5,085 bases of DNA. Source: Alphaproteobacteria bacterium (GTDB lineage: Bacteria > Pseudomonadota > Alphaproteobacteria > Sphingomonadales > Sphingomonadaceae). The stretch covers positions 1 to 5,085 of the forward strand of contig JAHJSJ010000094.1 of assembly GCA_018830415.1 (NCBI GenBank), read 5' to 3'. The notes beneath the pieces are model-generated. The model was not told where the DNA came from, ran no database searches, and saw only the letters and a program-made list of their open reading frames with translations. Positions 1-5,085 of the stretch are shown one piece after another; positions within the stretch are counted from its first letter, which is position 1; each line of letters starts with the position of its first letter. Made by a program: the position numbers and the translations under genes.

Positions 1-418
1 CCATCAACGGGCCAAGGATCAGCCTGTTACCATCGGCAATCGCCTTGCGCGCCGCAGCCGACACTCCAGCGGAGGTATCATAGGTGGTGATCCGCAGATT
101 ATCCGCGCTGGTGTCGAGCAGCGCCATCGTCGTCGCATTGGCGATCGCCTGCCCGACGGCTGCGGTATCGCCGTCCATCGGCACCAGCAGCGCGATGCGG
201 TGGCGGCCCGAATCTGTGGGGAGCGCGGTCGCCGAAGGTTCGGGTGTCGGCGCGGGCGGTGGCGCAGTGGAAACGTCGGACTTGGGGATCACCTGACACC
301 CGGCAGCCAGCATCAGGCCGCCTACCAGCGCAAAATTGCGCCCGGTAAGCAGCCTTGCGCTGCGCATCAGCCTGCCATCGCGTGCCGGTGCCCAAAATGG
401 CAGATTTATGCGCTTCAT
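1..418 (-). CDS. Penicillin-binding protein activator-like lipoprotein (LpoA/LppC family), N-terminal part; 3' end beyond window
   Basis: The 139 codons visible encode a basic N-terminus, a hydrophobic stretch at about residues 29-39, and a lipobox ending LAAGC with the lipidated cysteine at residue 41, so the product should be an outer-membrane lipoprotein. A Pro/Ala/Thr-rich linker (about 48-68) follows. A periplasmic-binding-fold start comes next: RIALLVPMDGD at 74-84, then an Ala-rich helix, and LILGPLM at 133-139, where the window ends. Family knowledge: LpoA/LppC-type proteins stimulate peptidoglycan-synthesising class A PBPs, and the sphingomonad versions carry only the Leu/Ile/Val-binding-like domain. 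I chose ATG 418-416 because a GAGAGG ribosome-binding site lies 9 nt upstream. Met18 (ATG 367-365) would give a more usual signal peptide but has only a weak site. The gene is divergent from rsmI across 41 bp. The assignment rests on lipobox plus domain start; the exact PBP partner is unknown. Confidence 0.8.
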   Translation of the reverse strand, partial: MKRINLPFWAPARDGRLMRSARLLTGRNFALVGGLMLAAGCQVIPKSDVSTAPPPAPTPEPSATALPTDSGRHRIALLVPMDGDTAAVGQAIANATTMALLDTSADNLRITTYDTSAGVSAAARKAIADGNRLILGPLM

Positions 419-427
419 CCTTGCCGA

Positions 428-433
428 CCTCTC
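428..433 (-). promoter_or_regulatory. Ribosome binding site of the PBP-activator-like gene
   Basis: Read on the minus strand, this is GAGAGG, separated by 9 nt from ATG 418-416. It is the best Shine-Dalgarno match in the divergent gap and supports the upstream start over the internal Met18. Confidence 0.6.
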
Positions 434-459
434 GCTGCTGCTCCATTGATCCGGCCATA

Positions 460-1317
460 ATGACCGCAGAGCTTCCATCCATCCCAACCGGGACGCTAGA
501 TCCCGGTCTCTACATCGTTGCGACCCCGATTGGCAATCTAGGCGACATGACGTTGCGTGCTCTCGACGTGTTGCGCGGCGCAGCGATGATTGCGTGCGAG
601 GATACGCGGGTAACGGGCAAGCTGCTCAAACATTTCGGTATCTCGGCGCGGTTGCAACGGCTGGACGATCACGCCCCGCCCGAAGTGCGCGCGCGGGTGA
701 TCGAACTGGCACGGGGTGAGGCAGTGGCGCTGGTCAGCGATGCCGGGACGCCGCTGATTTCCGACCCCGGCTATCGTCTGGTGCGCGAGGCGCGGGCGGC
801 AGGCATCACCGTTACCAGTATTCCGGGCGCCTGTGCCGCCGTGTCAGCGCTCGCCATTGCGGGCTTGCCGAGCGACAGGTTCCTGTTTGCCGGATTTCTT
901 CCGGTCAAGGACAAGGCCCGCCGCGATGTTCTTGAAGGCGTGGCGGGGGTGGCGGCGACGCTGGTGTTCTACGAAACCGCGCCGCGGATCGAACGCAGTT
1001 TGCGCACCATTGCCGATCTTTGGCCGGATCGTGAGGTGGCGGTGGCCCGCGAACTCACCAAGCTGCACGAAGAATGCCGCAGCGGCAGTGCCGCAGCGCT
1101 GGCCGATCATTACGCAGCGCATCCGCCCAAAGGTGAAATCGTGCTGCTGATCGGCCCGCCTGCCGAAACCGAAACGCCGGTGGCCGATCCCGACAAGCTG
1201 CTGCGCAGCGCGCTGGCCGATGCGGGGCCGGGCAAGGCTGCGGGAATTGTGGCGAAGGCAACCGGGCTTGATCGGGCACTGCTCTATGCCCGCGCGCTGG
1301 AGTTGAAGGGGGAGTGA
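460..1317 (+). CDS. rsmI: 16S rRNA (cytidine1402-2'-O)-methyltransferase RsmI
   Basis: The 285-aa product, a usual length for the family, is an SAM-dependent tetrapyrrole-methylase-fold enzyme. It 2'-O-methylates C1402 in the ribosomal decoding centre, together with RsmH, which methylates N4. Motifs in order: LYIVATPIGNLGDMTLRALD at 17-36, IACEDTR at 44-50, ALVSDAGTPLISDPGY at 90-105 (the glycine-rich SAM-site region), IPGACAAVSAL at 121-131, GLPSDRFLFAGFLP at 135-148, FYETAPRI at 170-177 and ARELTKLHEE at 196-205. The frame is open upstream to ATG 355, but that would overlap the divergent lipoprotein gene and add residues with no family resemblance. ATG 460 places the ATPIGNL motif about 20 residues in, as expected. 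No clear Shine-Dalgarno sequence precedes it. The stop overlaps the yraN start by 4 nt, so the two should be coupled. Confidence 0.96.
   Translation: MTAELPSIPTGTLDPGLYIVATPIGNLGDMTLRALDVLRGAAMIACEDTRVTGKLLKHFGISARLQRLDDHAPPEVRARVIELARGEAVALVSDAGTPLISDPGYRLVREARAAGITVTSIPGACAAVSALAIAGLPSDRFLFAGFLPVKDKARRDVLEGVAGVAATLVFYETAPRIERSLRTIADLWPDREVAVARELTKLHEECRSGSAAALADHYAAHPPKGEIVLLIGPPAETETPVADPDKLLRSALADAGPGKAAGIVAKATGLDRALLYARALELKGE
1306..1312 (+). promoter_or_regulatory. Purine-rich RBS-like run abutting the yraN GTG start
   Basis: AAGGGGG sits in the last codons of rsmI and ends only 1 nt before the GTG at 1314. That is much closer than the usual 5-9 nt, so initiation probably depends on ribosomes terminating at the overlapping rsmI TGA (1315-1317). 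Confidence 0.4.
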
Positions 1318-1691
1318 CCCGCGAACGTTCCACCAATGTCCGGCGCGAAGCCGATCGCCGGGGCCGCCAAGGCGAGGCTGAGGCGGCGATGTGGCTTACC
1401 CAGCAAGGCTGGCGGATCATCGCTGAGCGGGTCAAGACCAAGGCGGGCGAGATTGATCTGATCGCCCGCAAACCGGGTCTTGTCGCCTTTGTCGAAGTCA
1501 AATGGCGCGCGCGCAGTGCTGCGCTGGCCGATGCGATTGACGAACGGCGTCTGGCTCGGGTGGCCAAGGCGGCGGAAATCGTCGCACATAAATACGCGAC
1601 CGACGGCGAAGATATCCGCATCGACGTGATCCTGCTTGCACCGGGCAGCAAGCCACGCCACATCGAAAACGCTTGGATGCCGTTCGCGTAA
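1314..1691 (+). CDS. yraN: UPF0102 family protein YraN (putative nuclease-fold protein)
   Basis: The product is 125 aa, typical for the family. It shows the conserved GRQGEAEAAMWL at 17-28, GWRIIAERV at 32-40, AGEIDLIAR at 44-52 and VAFVEVKWR at 57-65. Glu46, Asp48, Glu61 and Lys63 match the E-x-D and E-V-K positions of the restriction-endonuclease-like (PD-(D/E)XK-type) fold to which UPF0102 is assigned. The biochemical role of the family is not settled, so a nuclease activity is an inference. The start is GTG at 1314, overlapping the rsmI stop as GTGA. The next in-frame Met (residue 26) lies beyond the conserved GRQGE motif and is too late. The rsmI-yraN order is common in proteobacteria, and the overlap implies one transcript. 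The stop at 1689-1691 is followed almost at once by the large inverted repeat. Confidence 0.92.
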   Translation: MTRERSTNVRREADRRGRQGEAEAAMWLTQQGWRIIAERVKTKAGEIDLIARKPGLVAFVEVKWRARSAALADAIDERRLARVAKAAEIVAHKYATDGEDIRIDVILLAPGSKPRHIENAWMPFA

Positions 1692-1695
1692 CAAG

Positions 1696-1729
1696 TCCGT
1701 TCGCCCTGAGCTTGTCGAAGGGCCGTATT
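1696..1729 (+). repeat. Left arm of the inverted repeat
   Basis: The arm runs TCCGTTCG, then CC, then CTGAGCTTGTCGAAG, then GG, then CCGTATT. The variable dinucleotides CC (1704-1705) and GG (1721-1722) can pair with each other, extending a palindrome CCCT...AGGG inside this arm alone. Confidence 0.85.
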
Positions 1730-1754
1730 TTCTTCTAGACCGCCGCGCCGAAGC

Positions 1755-1788
1755 AATACGGTGCTTCGACAAGCTCAGCACGAACGGA
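1755..1788 (-). repeat. Right arm of the inverted repeat
   Basis: Read on the minus strand it has the same blocks as the left arm, but with TG (1780-1779) and CA (1763-1762) at the variable positions. These again pair with each other, giving a TGCT...AGCA palindrome. The arm ends 9 nt before the gshB ATG, so its outer end (ACGGA) lies in the gshB ribosome-binding region. Confidence 0.85.
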
Positions 1789-1797
1789 TTTCGGGAA

Positions 1798-2775
1798 ATG
1801 TCGCTAAAAATCGCCGTCCAGATGGACCCCATCGACCGGATCAACATCAAGGGCGACAGTTCGTTTGCGCTGATGCTCACCGCGCAGGCGCGGGGGTATT
1901 CGCTGTATGAATATCACGTCGAAAGCCTGACGCTGGACGAGGATGACCGCCTGTTCGCGCACGCCTTTCCGGTGACGGTGCAGCGGGTGGATGGCGATCA
2001 TTTCACCCGCGGCGATCAGGTGCGGCTCGATCTCGGCAAGGATATTGATGTCGTGCTGATGCGGCAGGATCCGCCGTTTCACATGGGCTATATCACCGCC
2101 ACCCACATGCTCGAACGCATCGCGGATGAAACGCTGGTGGTGAATGACCCCGCCAATGTCCGCAATTCGCCCGAAAAGGTGATGGTGCTCAATTACCGCC
2201 GCTTCATGCCGCCGACGCTGGTGACGCGATCGGTCGATGAAGTCCGGCGGTTCATGGCCAAACACGGCGCGATCGTGGTCAAACCGATCCACGGCAACGG
2301 CGGCAAGGCGATTTTCCGCATCGGTGAGAACGGCGAAAACCTTTCCGCTCTGTTTGAAGTGTTCAACCAGACCTGGCCCGAACCGCATATGGTGCAGCCC
2401 TTCCTGCCCGAAGTGGCGCAGGGGGATAAACGCATCGTGTTGATCGATGGCGTGGTGGCAGGCGCAATCAACCGGCTGCCGGGGGAGGGGGAGTTCCGCT
2501 CCAATCTCGCCATGGGCGGCAGCGCACAACCAACCGAATTATCGGCGCGCGAACAGGAAATCTGCGATGCGCTCGGCCCCGATCTCAAACGGCTTGGCCT
2601 CACCTTTGTCGGGATTGACGTGATCGGCGGAAAATGGCTGACCGAAATCAACGTCACATCGCCCACCGGAATCGTTGCGATAGACAAATTCAACCAGACC
2701 GATACGGCGGGCATGATCTGGGATGCGATCGAGCGGCGATTGATTGAACGCGGCATCGCAGCCCCCGGCAAATAG
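1798..2775 (+). CDS. gshB: Glutathione synthetase
   Basis: The 325-aa product is a full-length ATP-grasp ligase that joins gamma-glutamylcysteine and glycine to make glutathione in the cytoplasm. Seen in order: the N-terminal domain start KIAVQMDPIDRINIKGDSS (4-22), YEYHVESL (37-44), MRQDPPF (88-94), NDP..VRNSPEK (116-127), the ATP-binding lysine and glycine-rich loop VVKPIHGNGG (160-169), MVQPFLPEV (198-206), NRLPGEGEFRSNLAMGG (225-241), and DVIGGKWLTEINVTSPTG (274-291), with Glu283 and Asn285 at the metal site. The frame is open back to 1636, through the inverted repeat and the yraN end, but homology begins at Met 1798, so I start there. The ribosome-binding site is weak (CGGGAA adjoining the ATG, or GGA at 1786-1788). 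gshA is not in the window. The dedA gene follows after 10 nt, so the two are probably co-transcribed. Confidence 0.97.
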   Translation: MSLKIAVQMDPIDRINIKGDSSFALMLTAQARGYSLYEYHVESLTLDEDDRLFAHAFPVTVQRVDGDHFTRGDQVRLDLGKDIDVVLMRQDPPFHMGYITATHMLERIADETLVVNDPANVRNSPEKVMVLNYRRFMPPTLVTRSVDEVRRFMAKHGAIVVKPIHGNGGKAIFRIGENGENLSALFEVFNQTWPEPHMVQPFLPEVAQGDKRIVLIDGVVAGAINRLPGEGEFRSNLAMGGSAQPTELSAREQEICDALGPDLKRLGLTFVGIDVIGGKWLTEINVTSPTGIVAIDKFNQTDTAGMIWDAIERRLIERGIAAPGK

Positions 2776-2776
2776 T

Positions 2777-2781
2777 AGAGG
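2777..2781 (+). promoter_or_regulatory. Ribosome binding site of the dedA-family gene
   Basis: AGAGG lies just after the gshB stop (TAG 2773-2775) and 4 nt before ATG 2786. It supports that start rather than ATG 2744, which lies inside gshB. Confidence 0.6.
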
Positions 2782-2785
2782 CATA

Positions 2786-3403
2786 ATGACCGAACTCCTG
2801 CTCGGGCTGCTCGACAAGGGCGGCTATCTCGGCATTTTTGTGCTGATGATCCTTGAAAACGTGTTCCCGCCGATCCCGTCGGAGGTGATCCTCGGCGCGG
2901 CAGGCGTGCTGGTGGAACAGGGCAAGATGAACGGGATTGTGCTGTGGATCATCGCCACGGCGGGCACACTGGCGGGCAATCTGTTCTGGTATTGGCTCGG
3001 ATCACGCTGGAGCGAGGATCAGCTCAAGCGCGTGATTGATCGCTGGGGCCGCTGGCTGACGTTCGAGTGGGATGAATTCACCAAGGCGCGCGACATTTTC
3101 CGCAAATATGGCGACTGGATCGTGTTCCTGCTGCGGTTCTCACCGCTGCTGCGCACCATCGTGTCGCTGCCTGCCGGGCTGGCGAAGATGAAGCTGTGGC
3201 GGTTTGCGCTGTTCACCTTCCTCGGCTCGCTGATCTGGAACGGGTTGCTGATCCTTGGCGGGCGGGCGTTAGCGGGTGTGATTGACCGCTACGAATCGAC
3301 TGCGGGCTATGTCATCGTCGTCATCGTGGTGCTGGGTGTGGCCTATTACATCTACCGCGTGGTGACGTGGAAGCCGGTCAAGGCGTTCGAGCCTGAGGAA
3401 TAG
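2786..3403 (+). CDS. DedA family (SNARE-associated/VTT domain) inner-membrane protein
   Basis: The product is 205 aa with the DedA signature set: ENVFPPIPSEVIL at 24-36 (re-entrant segment with acidic residues Glu24 and Glu33), a hydrophobic segment at about 50-71 ending GNLFWYWLG, RFSPLLRTIVSLPAGLAKM at 117-135 with the conserved Arg117, Pro120, Arg123 and Gly131, and FLGSLIWNGLLILGG at 145-159. A C-terminal transmembrane helix (about 174-193) precedes a short charged tail. Family knowledge: DedA proteins recycle or flip lipid carriers such as undecaprenyl phosphate, or phospholipids, and support membrane homeostasis. Which substrate this one uses cannot be read from the sequence. The start at 2786 is backed by AGAGG and the 10-nt gap to gshB; a longer in-frame start at 2744 would overlap gshB. 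The gene ends 3 nt before the stop of the convergent xerC. Confidence 0.94.
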   Translation: MTELLLGLLDKGGYLGIFVLMILENVFPPIPSEVILGAAGVLVEQGKMNGIVLWIIATAGTLAGNLFWYWLGSRWSEDQLKRVIDRWGRWLTFEWDEFTKARDIFRKYGDWIVFLLRFSPLLRTIVSLPAGLAKMKLWRFALFTFLGSLIWNGLLILGGRALAGVIDRYESTAGYVIVVIVVLGVAYYIYRVVTWKPVKAFEPEE

Positions 3404-3406
3404 GCG

Positions 3407-4306
3407 CTATACTTTGCCGCCCCGTGGGTGGGCATTGCGGTAATTTTCCAGCAGGCTGGCGGCATCGACGCGGGTATAAATCTGGGTCGAACCCAGCGAC
3501 GCATGGCCGAGCAATTCCTGAAGCGATCGCAAGTCCGCCCCGGCGCTGAGCAGGTGCGTGGCAAACGAATGCCGCAGCGCGTGGGGCGTGGCGGTATCGG
3601 GCAGGCCCAATGCGCGCCGCGCCTGCGCCATCGCGCGCTGCACCATGCCGGGCGACAATGCGGCGCCCTTGGCCCCGCGAAACAGTGGCTGATTGGCGGA
3701 CAGCGGCCATGGGCACAGGCGGACATATTCAGCCACGCCCGCGCGGGTGATCGGCAGCACCGGCACCATGCGCTGCTTGCCGCCCTTGCCGGTGACTTGC
3801 AACACTTCGCCAAGCGGCACGTCGCGGCCTGTCAGCGACAATGCCTCGGCAATGCGCAGGCCCGATCCATACATCAACAGCAACACCGCCCGGTCGCGCG
3901 CACCGATCCAGTCGGTGGTCGCGGTGCCATCGACCATCGCGGCAAGGTTCACCGCTTCATCCGGCGTAACCGGGCGCGGCAGGCCTTTCTTCAGGCGCGG
4001 GCCGCGCAGGCGGGGCGGGGCCGGATCCGGATCGCCGCTTTGCTGACGCGCGAAGGCGATGAAGGCCTTGAGCGCGGAAAGTTCGCGCGCGGCGCTGGCA
4101 TTGCCCAATCCCTGGGCACGCCGCGCGGCGAGGAAGGTGCGCAGATGGTGTGCCTCGGTGCGGGCAATGTCCGGCCAGTTTTCAAGCCCGTTGGCCGCGC
4201 ACAGGCGAGCCGCCGCCGCGACATAGGCGCGCACCGTATGCGGTGAACGGCGGCGGTTGTCGGTCAAGTGCGCGCGCCATGCTTCAATCAGCGCGGGCGC
4301 GTTCAT
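3407..4306 (-). CDS. xerC: Tyrosine recombinase XerC
   Basis: The 299-aa product is the usual Xer length. It has an N-terminal SAM-like core-binding domain (about 3-90, with SPHTVRAY at 21-28 and ARELSALKAF at 73-82) and a C-terminal catalytic domain. All catalytic residues are present: Arg151 in YGSGLRIAEALSL, Lys174 in TGKGGKQR, His242 and Arg245 in HALRHSFATHLL, His268 in LLGHASLGSTQ, and the nucleophile Tyr277 in IYT. The C-terminal YRNAHPRG resembles XerC rather than XerD. With XerD it would resolve chromosome dimers at dif under FtsK control; neither xerD nor a dif site is in this window. The start overlaps the hemW stop (ATGA, 4303-4306), with a weak GGTGG 4 nt upstream, so translation is probably coupled. 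It is full length and intact, and no integron or phage context is seen, which supports a housekeeping role. Confidence 0.94.
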   Translation of the reverse strand: MNAPALIEAWRAHLTDNRRRSPHTVRAYVAAAARLCAANGLENWPDIARTEAHHLRTFLAARRAQGLGNASAARELSALKAFIAFARQQSGDPDPAPPRLRGPRLKKGLPRPVTPDEAVNLAAMVDGTATTDWIGARDRAVLLLMYGSGLRIAEALSLTGRDVPLGEVLQVTGKGGKQRMVPVLPITRAGVAEYVRLCPWPLSANQPLFRGAKGAALSPGMVQRAMAQARRALGLPDTATPHALRHSFATHLLSAGADLRSLQELLGHASLGSTQIYTRVDAASLLENYRNAHPRGGKV

Positions 4307-5085
4307 GCTGCCACCAGCGTATCGGCAACCACGTCAGCCAGCAACGCATCGAGCAGCGCGCGTCCCGGCGGGGCGACCCCGATGCGGGCACCGTCATCCC
4401 ACATCAGGCCCAGCGCGATCAGGCGGCCGAGCGCGTTTTCCTCGATCAACCCGGCGCGCGGCAGGCCGAAGCGGGCTTGCAGTGCAGCAAGATCAACCCC
4501 CTCGGTCAGCCGCAGGCCCATCAGCAGCGCCTCAGCCGCCTGTTCATGCACCCCAAGCACGCGCACCTCAACGATACCATCGCCCTGACGCGCCACTGCG
4601 GCGAGGAAATTTTCCGGCTTCTTGTGCCGCACCGTCGCCACGCCGCCGCGCCGTCCATGCGCGCCGGGGCCGATGCCGGCGTAATCCTGATACCGCCAAT
4701 AGGCGAGATTGTGGCGGCTTTCCTCGCCGGACCGGGCGTGGTTGCTGGTTTCATAGGCGGGAAGACCGGCTGCACTGGTCAGTTCCTGCGTGATATCGAA
4801 CAATCCCGCCGCCGCATCATCGTCCAGCGGGACAAGCCGCCCGCGCCGCACATCGCTGGCAAAGCGGGTGCCGGGTTCGATGGTAAGCTGATACAGCGAC
4901 AGGTGCCCGGTGCCCAAACCCAGCGCGCGGTTCAGCCGATCATGCCACAATTCGGGCGTGTGGCCGGGCAGGGCGTAGATCAGGTCAAAACTCACCCGCC
5001 CGAAGTGTGCTTGCGCCGTTTCGAGCGCCGCTAGCGCCTCCTTGGCCCCGTGTAGCCGCCCCAAAAACCGCAATTCCGCATCATC
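4303..5085 (-). CDS. hemW: Radical SAM haem chaperone HemW (HemN-like), C-terminal two-thirds; 5' end beyond window
   Basis: The 260 residues seen start inside the protein at DDAELRFLGRLH. Visible motifs, numbered from the window edge: FDLIYALPGHTPELW at 33-47, HLSLYQLTIEPGTRF at 61-75, YETSNHA at 111-117, SRHNLAYWRYQDYAGIGPGA at 123-142 followed by HGR, and the HemN C-terminal domain with EALLMGLRLTEGVDLAAL further on. Family members are about 380-400 aa, so roughly 120-140 residues are missing, including the CxxxCxxC cluster motif that would bind the radical-SAM iron-sulfur centre. The long unbroken alignment to HemW (for instance LSxYQLTIEP, YETS, HNLxYW, GIGxGAHG) supports HemW rather than coproporphyrinogen dehydrogenase HemN, but the diagnostic N-terminus is not seen. 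HemW binds haem and delivers it to membrane respiratory proteins. The stop overlaps the xerC start, implying one operon. Confidence 0.93.
   Translation of the reverse strand, partial: DDAELRFLGRLHGAKEALAALETAQAHFGRVSFDLIYALPGHTPELWHDRLNRALGLGTGHLSLYQLTIEPGTRFASDVRRGRLVPLDDDAAAGLFDITQELTSAAGLPAYETSNHARSGEESRHNLAYWRYQDYAGIGPGAHGRRGGVATVRHKKPENFLAAVARQGDGIVEVRVLGVHEQAAEALLMGLRLTEGVDLAALQARFGLPRAGLIEENALGRLIALGLMWDDGARIGVAPPGRALLDALLADVVADTLVAA

Larger units (their letters stand above)
1693..1791. repeat. Large imperfect inverted repeat filling the yraN-gshB gap (REP-like, sphingomonad type)
   Basis: Two arms, 1696-1729 and 1755-1788, are reverse complements over 34 nt with four mismatches, around a 25-nt spacer. 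The match continues for two more A:T pairs after one mismatch at the outer ends. Perfect blocks within each arm are 8, 15 and 7 nt. The core CTGAGCTTGTCGAAG is, from my recollection, a very frequent intergenic motif in sphingomonad and some other proteobacterial genomes. In spurious translations it gives strings such as PELVEG and LSLSKH. In RNA the whole unit could form a long hairpin between the yraN and gshB messages. There is no T-tract after the right arm, so it is not a classical intrinsic terminator. Its role is unknown; mRNA stabilisation, attenuation or simple mobility are all possible. Confidence 0.9.

Noticed and set aside
355..459. Upstream in-frame extension of rsmI to ATG 355
   Set aside because: It would overlap the divergent lipoprotein gene by 64 bases, and the added residues do not look like any RsmI N-terminus.
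457..487. Possible minus-strand promoter, TTGGGA (487-482) and CATTAT (462-457)
   Set aside because: Each box matches four of six consensus bases, but the spacing is 19 nt, and such matches arise easily by chance.
1693..1791. Intrinsic transcription terminator after yraN
   Set aside because: The hairpin arms are long, but no T-tract follows the right arm, and gshB begins immediately. I kept it as a repeat only.
1636..1797. Upstream in-frame extension of gshB through the inverted repeat
   Set aside because: The extra residues come from out-of-frame yraN and from the repeat (PELVEG-type string). Family similarity begins exactly at Met 1798.
1804..2529. A 241-codon open frame on the minus strand opposite gshB
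   Set aside because: GshB is intact and full of family motifs. The antisense translation is His/Arg-rich and low in information, so it is a shadow.
3428..4246. A 272-codon open frame on the plus strand opposite xerC
   Set aside because: XerC on the minus strand has all its catalytic residues. The opposing frame shows no recognisable domain and is a codon-bias shadow.
3407..4306. XerC-like recombinase as part of a mobile element or integron
   Set aside because: It is coupled to hemW and flanked by housekeeping genes, with no attachment-site repeats, cassettes or tRNA gene visible. The C-terminus fits housekeeping XerC.
4150..5034. A 294-codon open frame on the plus strand opposite hemW and the xerC start
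   Set aside because: It is antisense to clearly recognisable HemW and XerC sequence, its translation is rich in Arg/Gln/Ala with no family motifs, and long antisense frames are expected in GC-rich coding DNA.

Overview
The window is an ordinary, tightly packed chromosomal housekeeping stretch from a GC-rich alphaproteobacterium. The protein sequences, and the CTGAGCTTGTCGAAG-type intergenic repeat, point to Sphingomonadales, probably Erythrobacteraceae. That placement is recognition from memory, not a search result. Seven protein-coding genes cover almost everything. Two of them run off the window edges.

Layout: (1) 1-418, minus: N-terminal part of a lipoprotein of the penicillin-binding-protein activator (LpoA/LppC-like) family. 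(2) A 41-bp divergent gap at 419-459. (3) A plus-strand run of four genes: rsmI (460-1317, 16S rRNA ribose methyltransferase), yraN (1314-1691, UPF0102 nuclease-fold protein, overlapping rsmI by 4 nt), gshB (1798-2775, glutathione synthetase) and a dedA-family membrane protein gene (2786-3403). The yraN-gshB gap is almost filled by a large imperfect inverted repeat (about 1693-1791). (4) A minus-strand pair converging on dedA with a 3-nt gap: xerC (3407-4306), preceded by hemW (4303-5085, 5' end outside the window). These two overlap by ATGA, so they are very likely co-transcribed and translationally coupled.

The genes do not form one pathway. They combine envelope functions (PBP activator, DedA lipid transporter), ribosome modification (RsmI), redox/thiol metabolism (GshB), haem delivery (HemW) and chromosome-dimer resolution (XerC). 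I see no tRNA, rRNA, CRISPR array, insertion sequence or phage gene, and no evidence of a new biological system. The most interesting non-coding object is the inverted repeat at 1693-1791. Its two arms differ at four central positions, and those differences are compensatory within each arm, which keeps each single copy palindromic.
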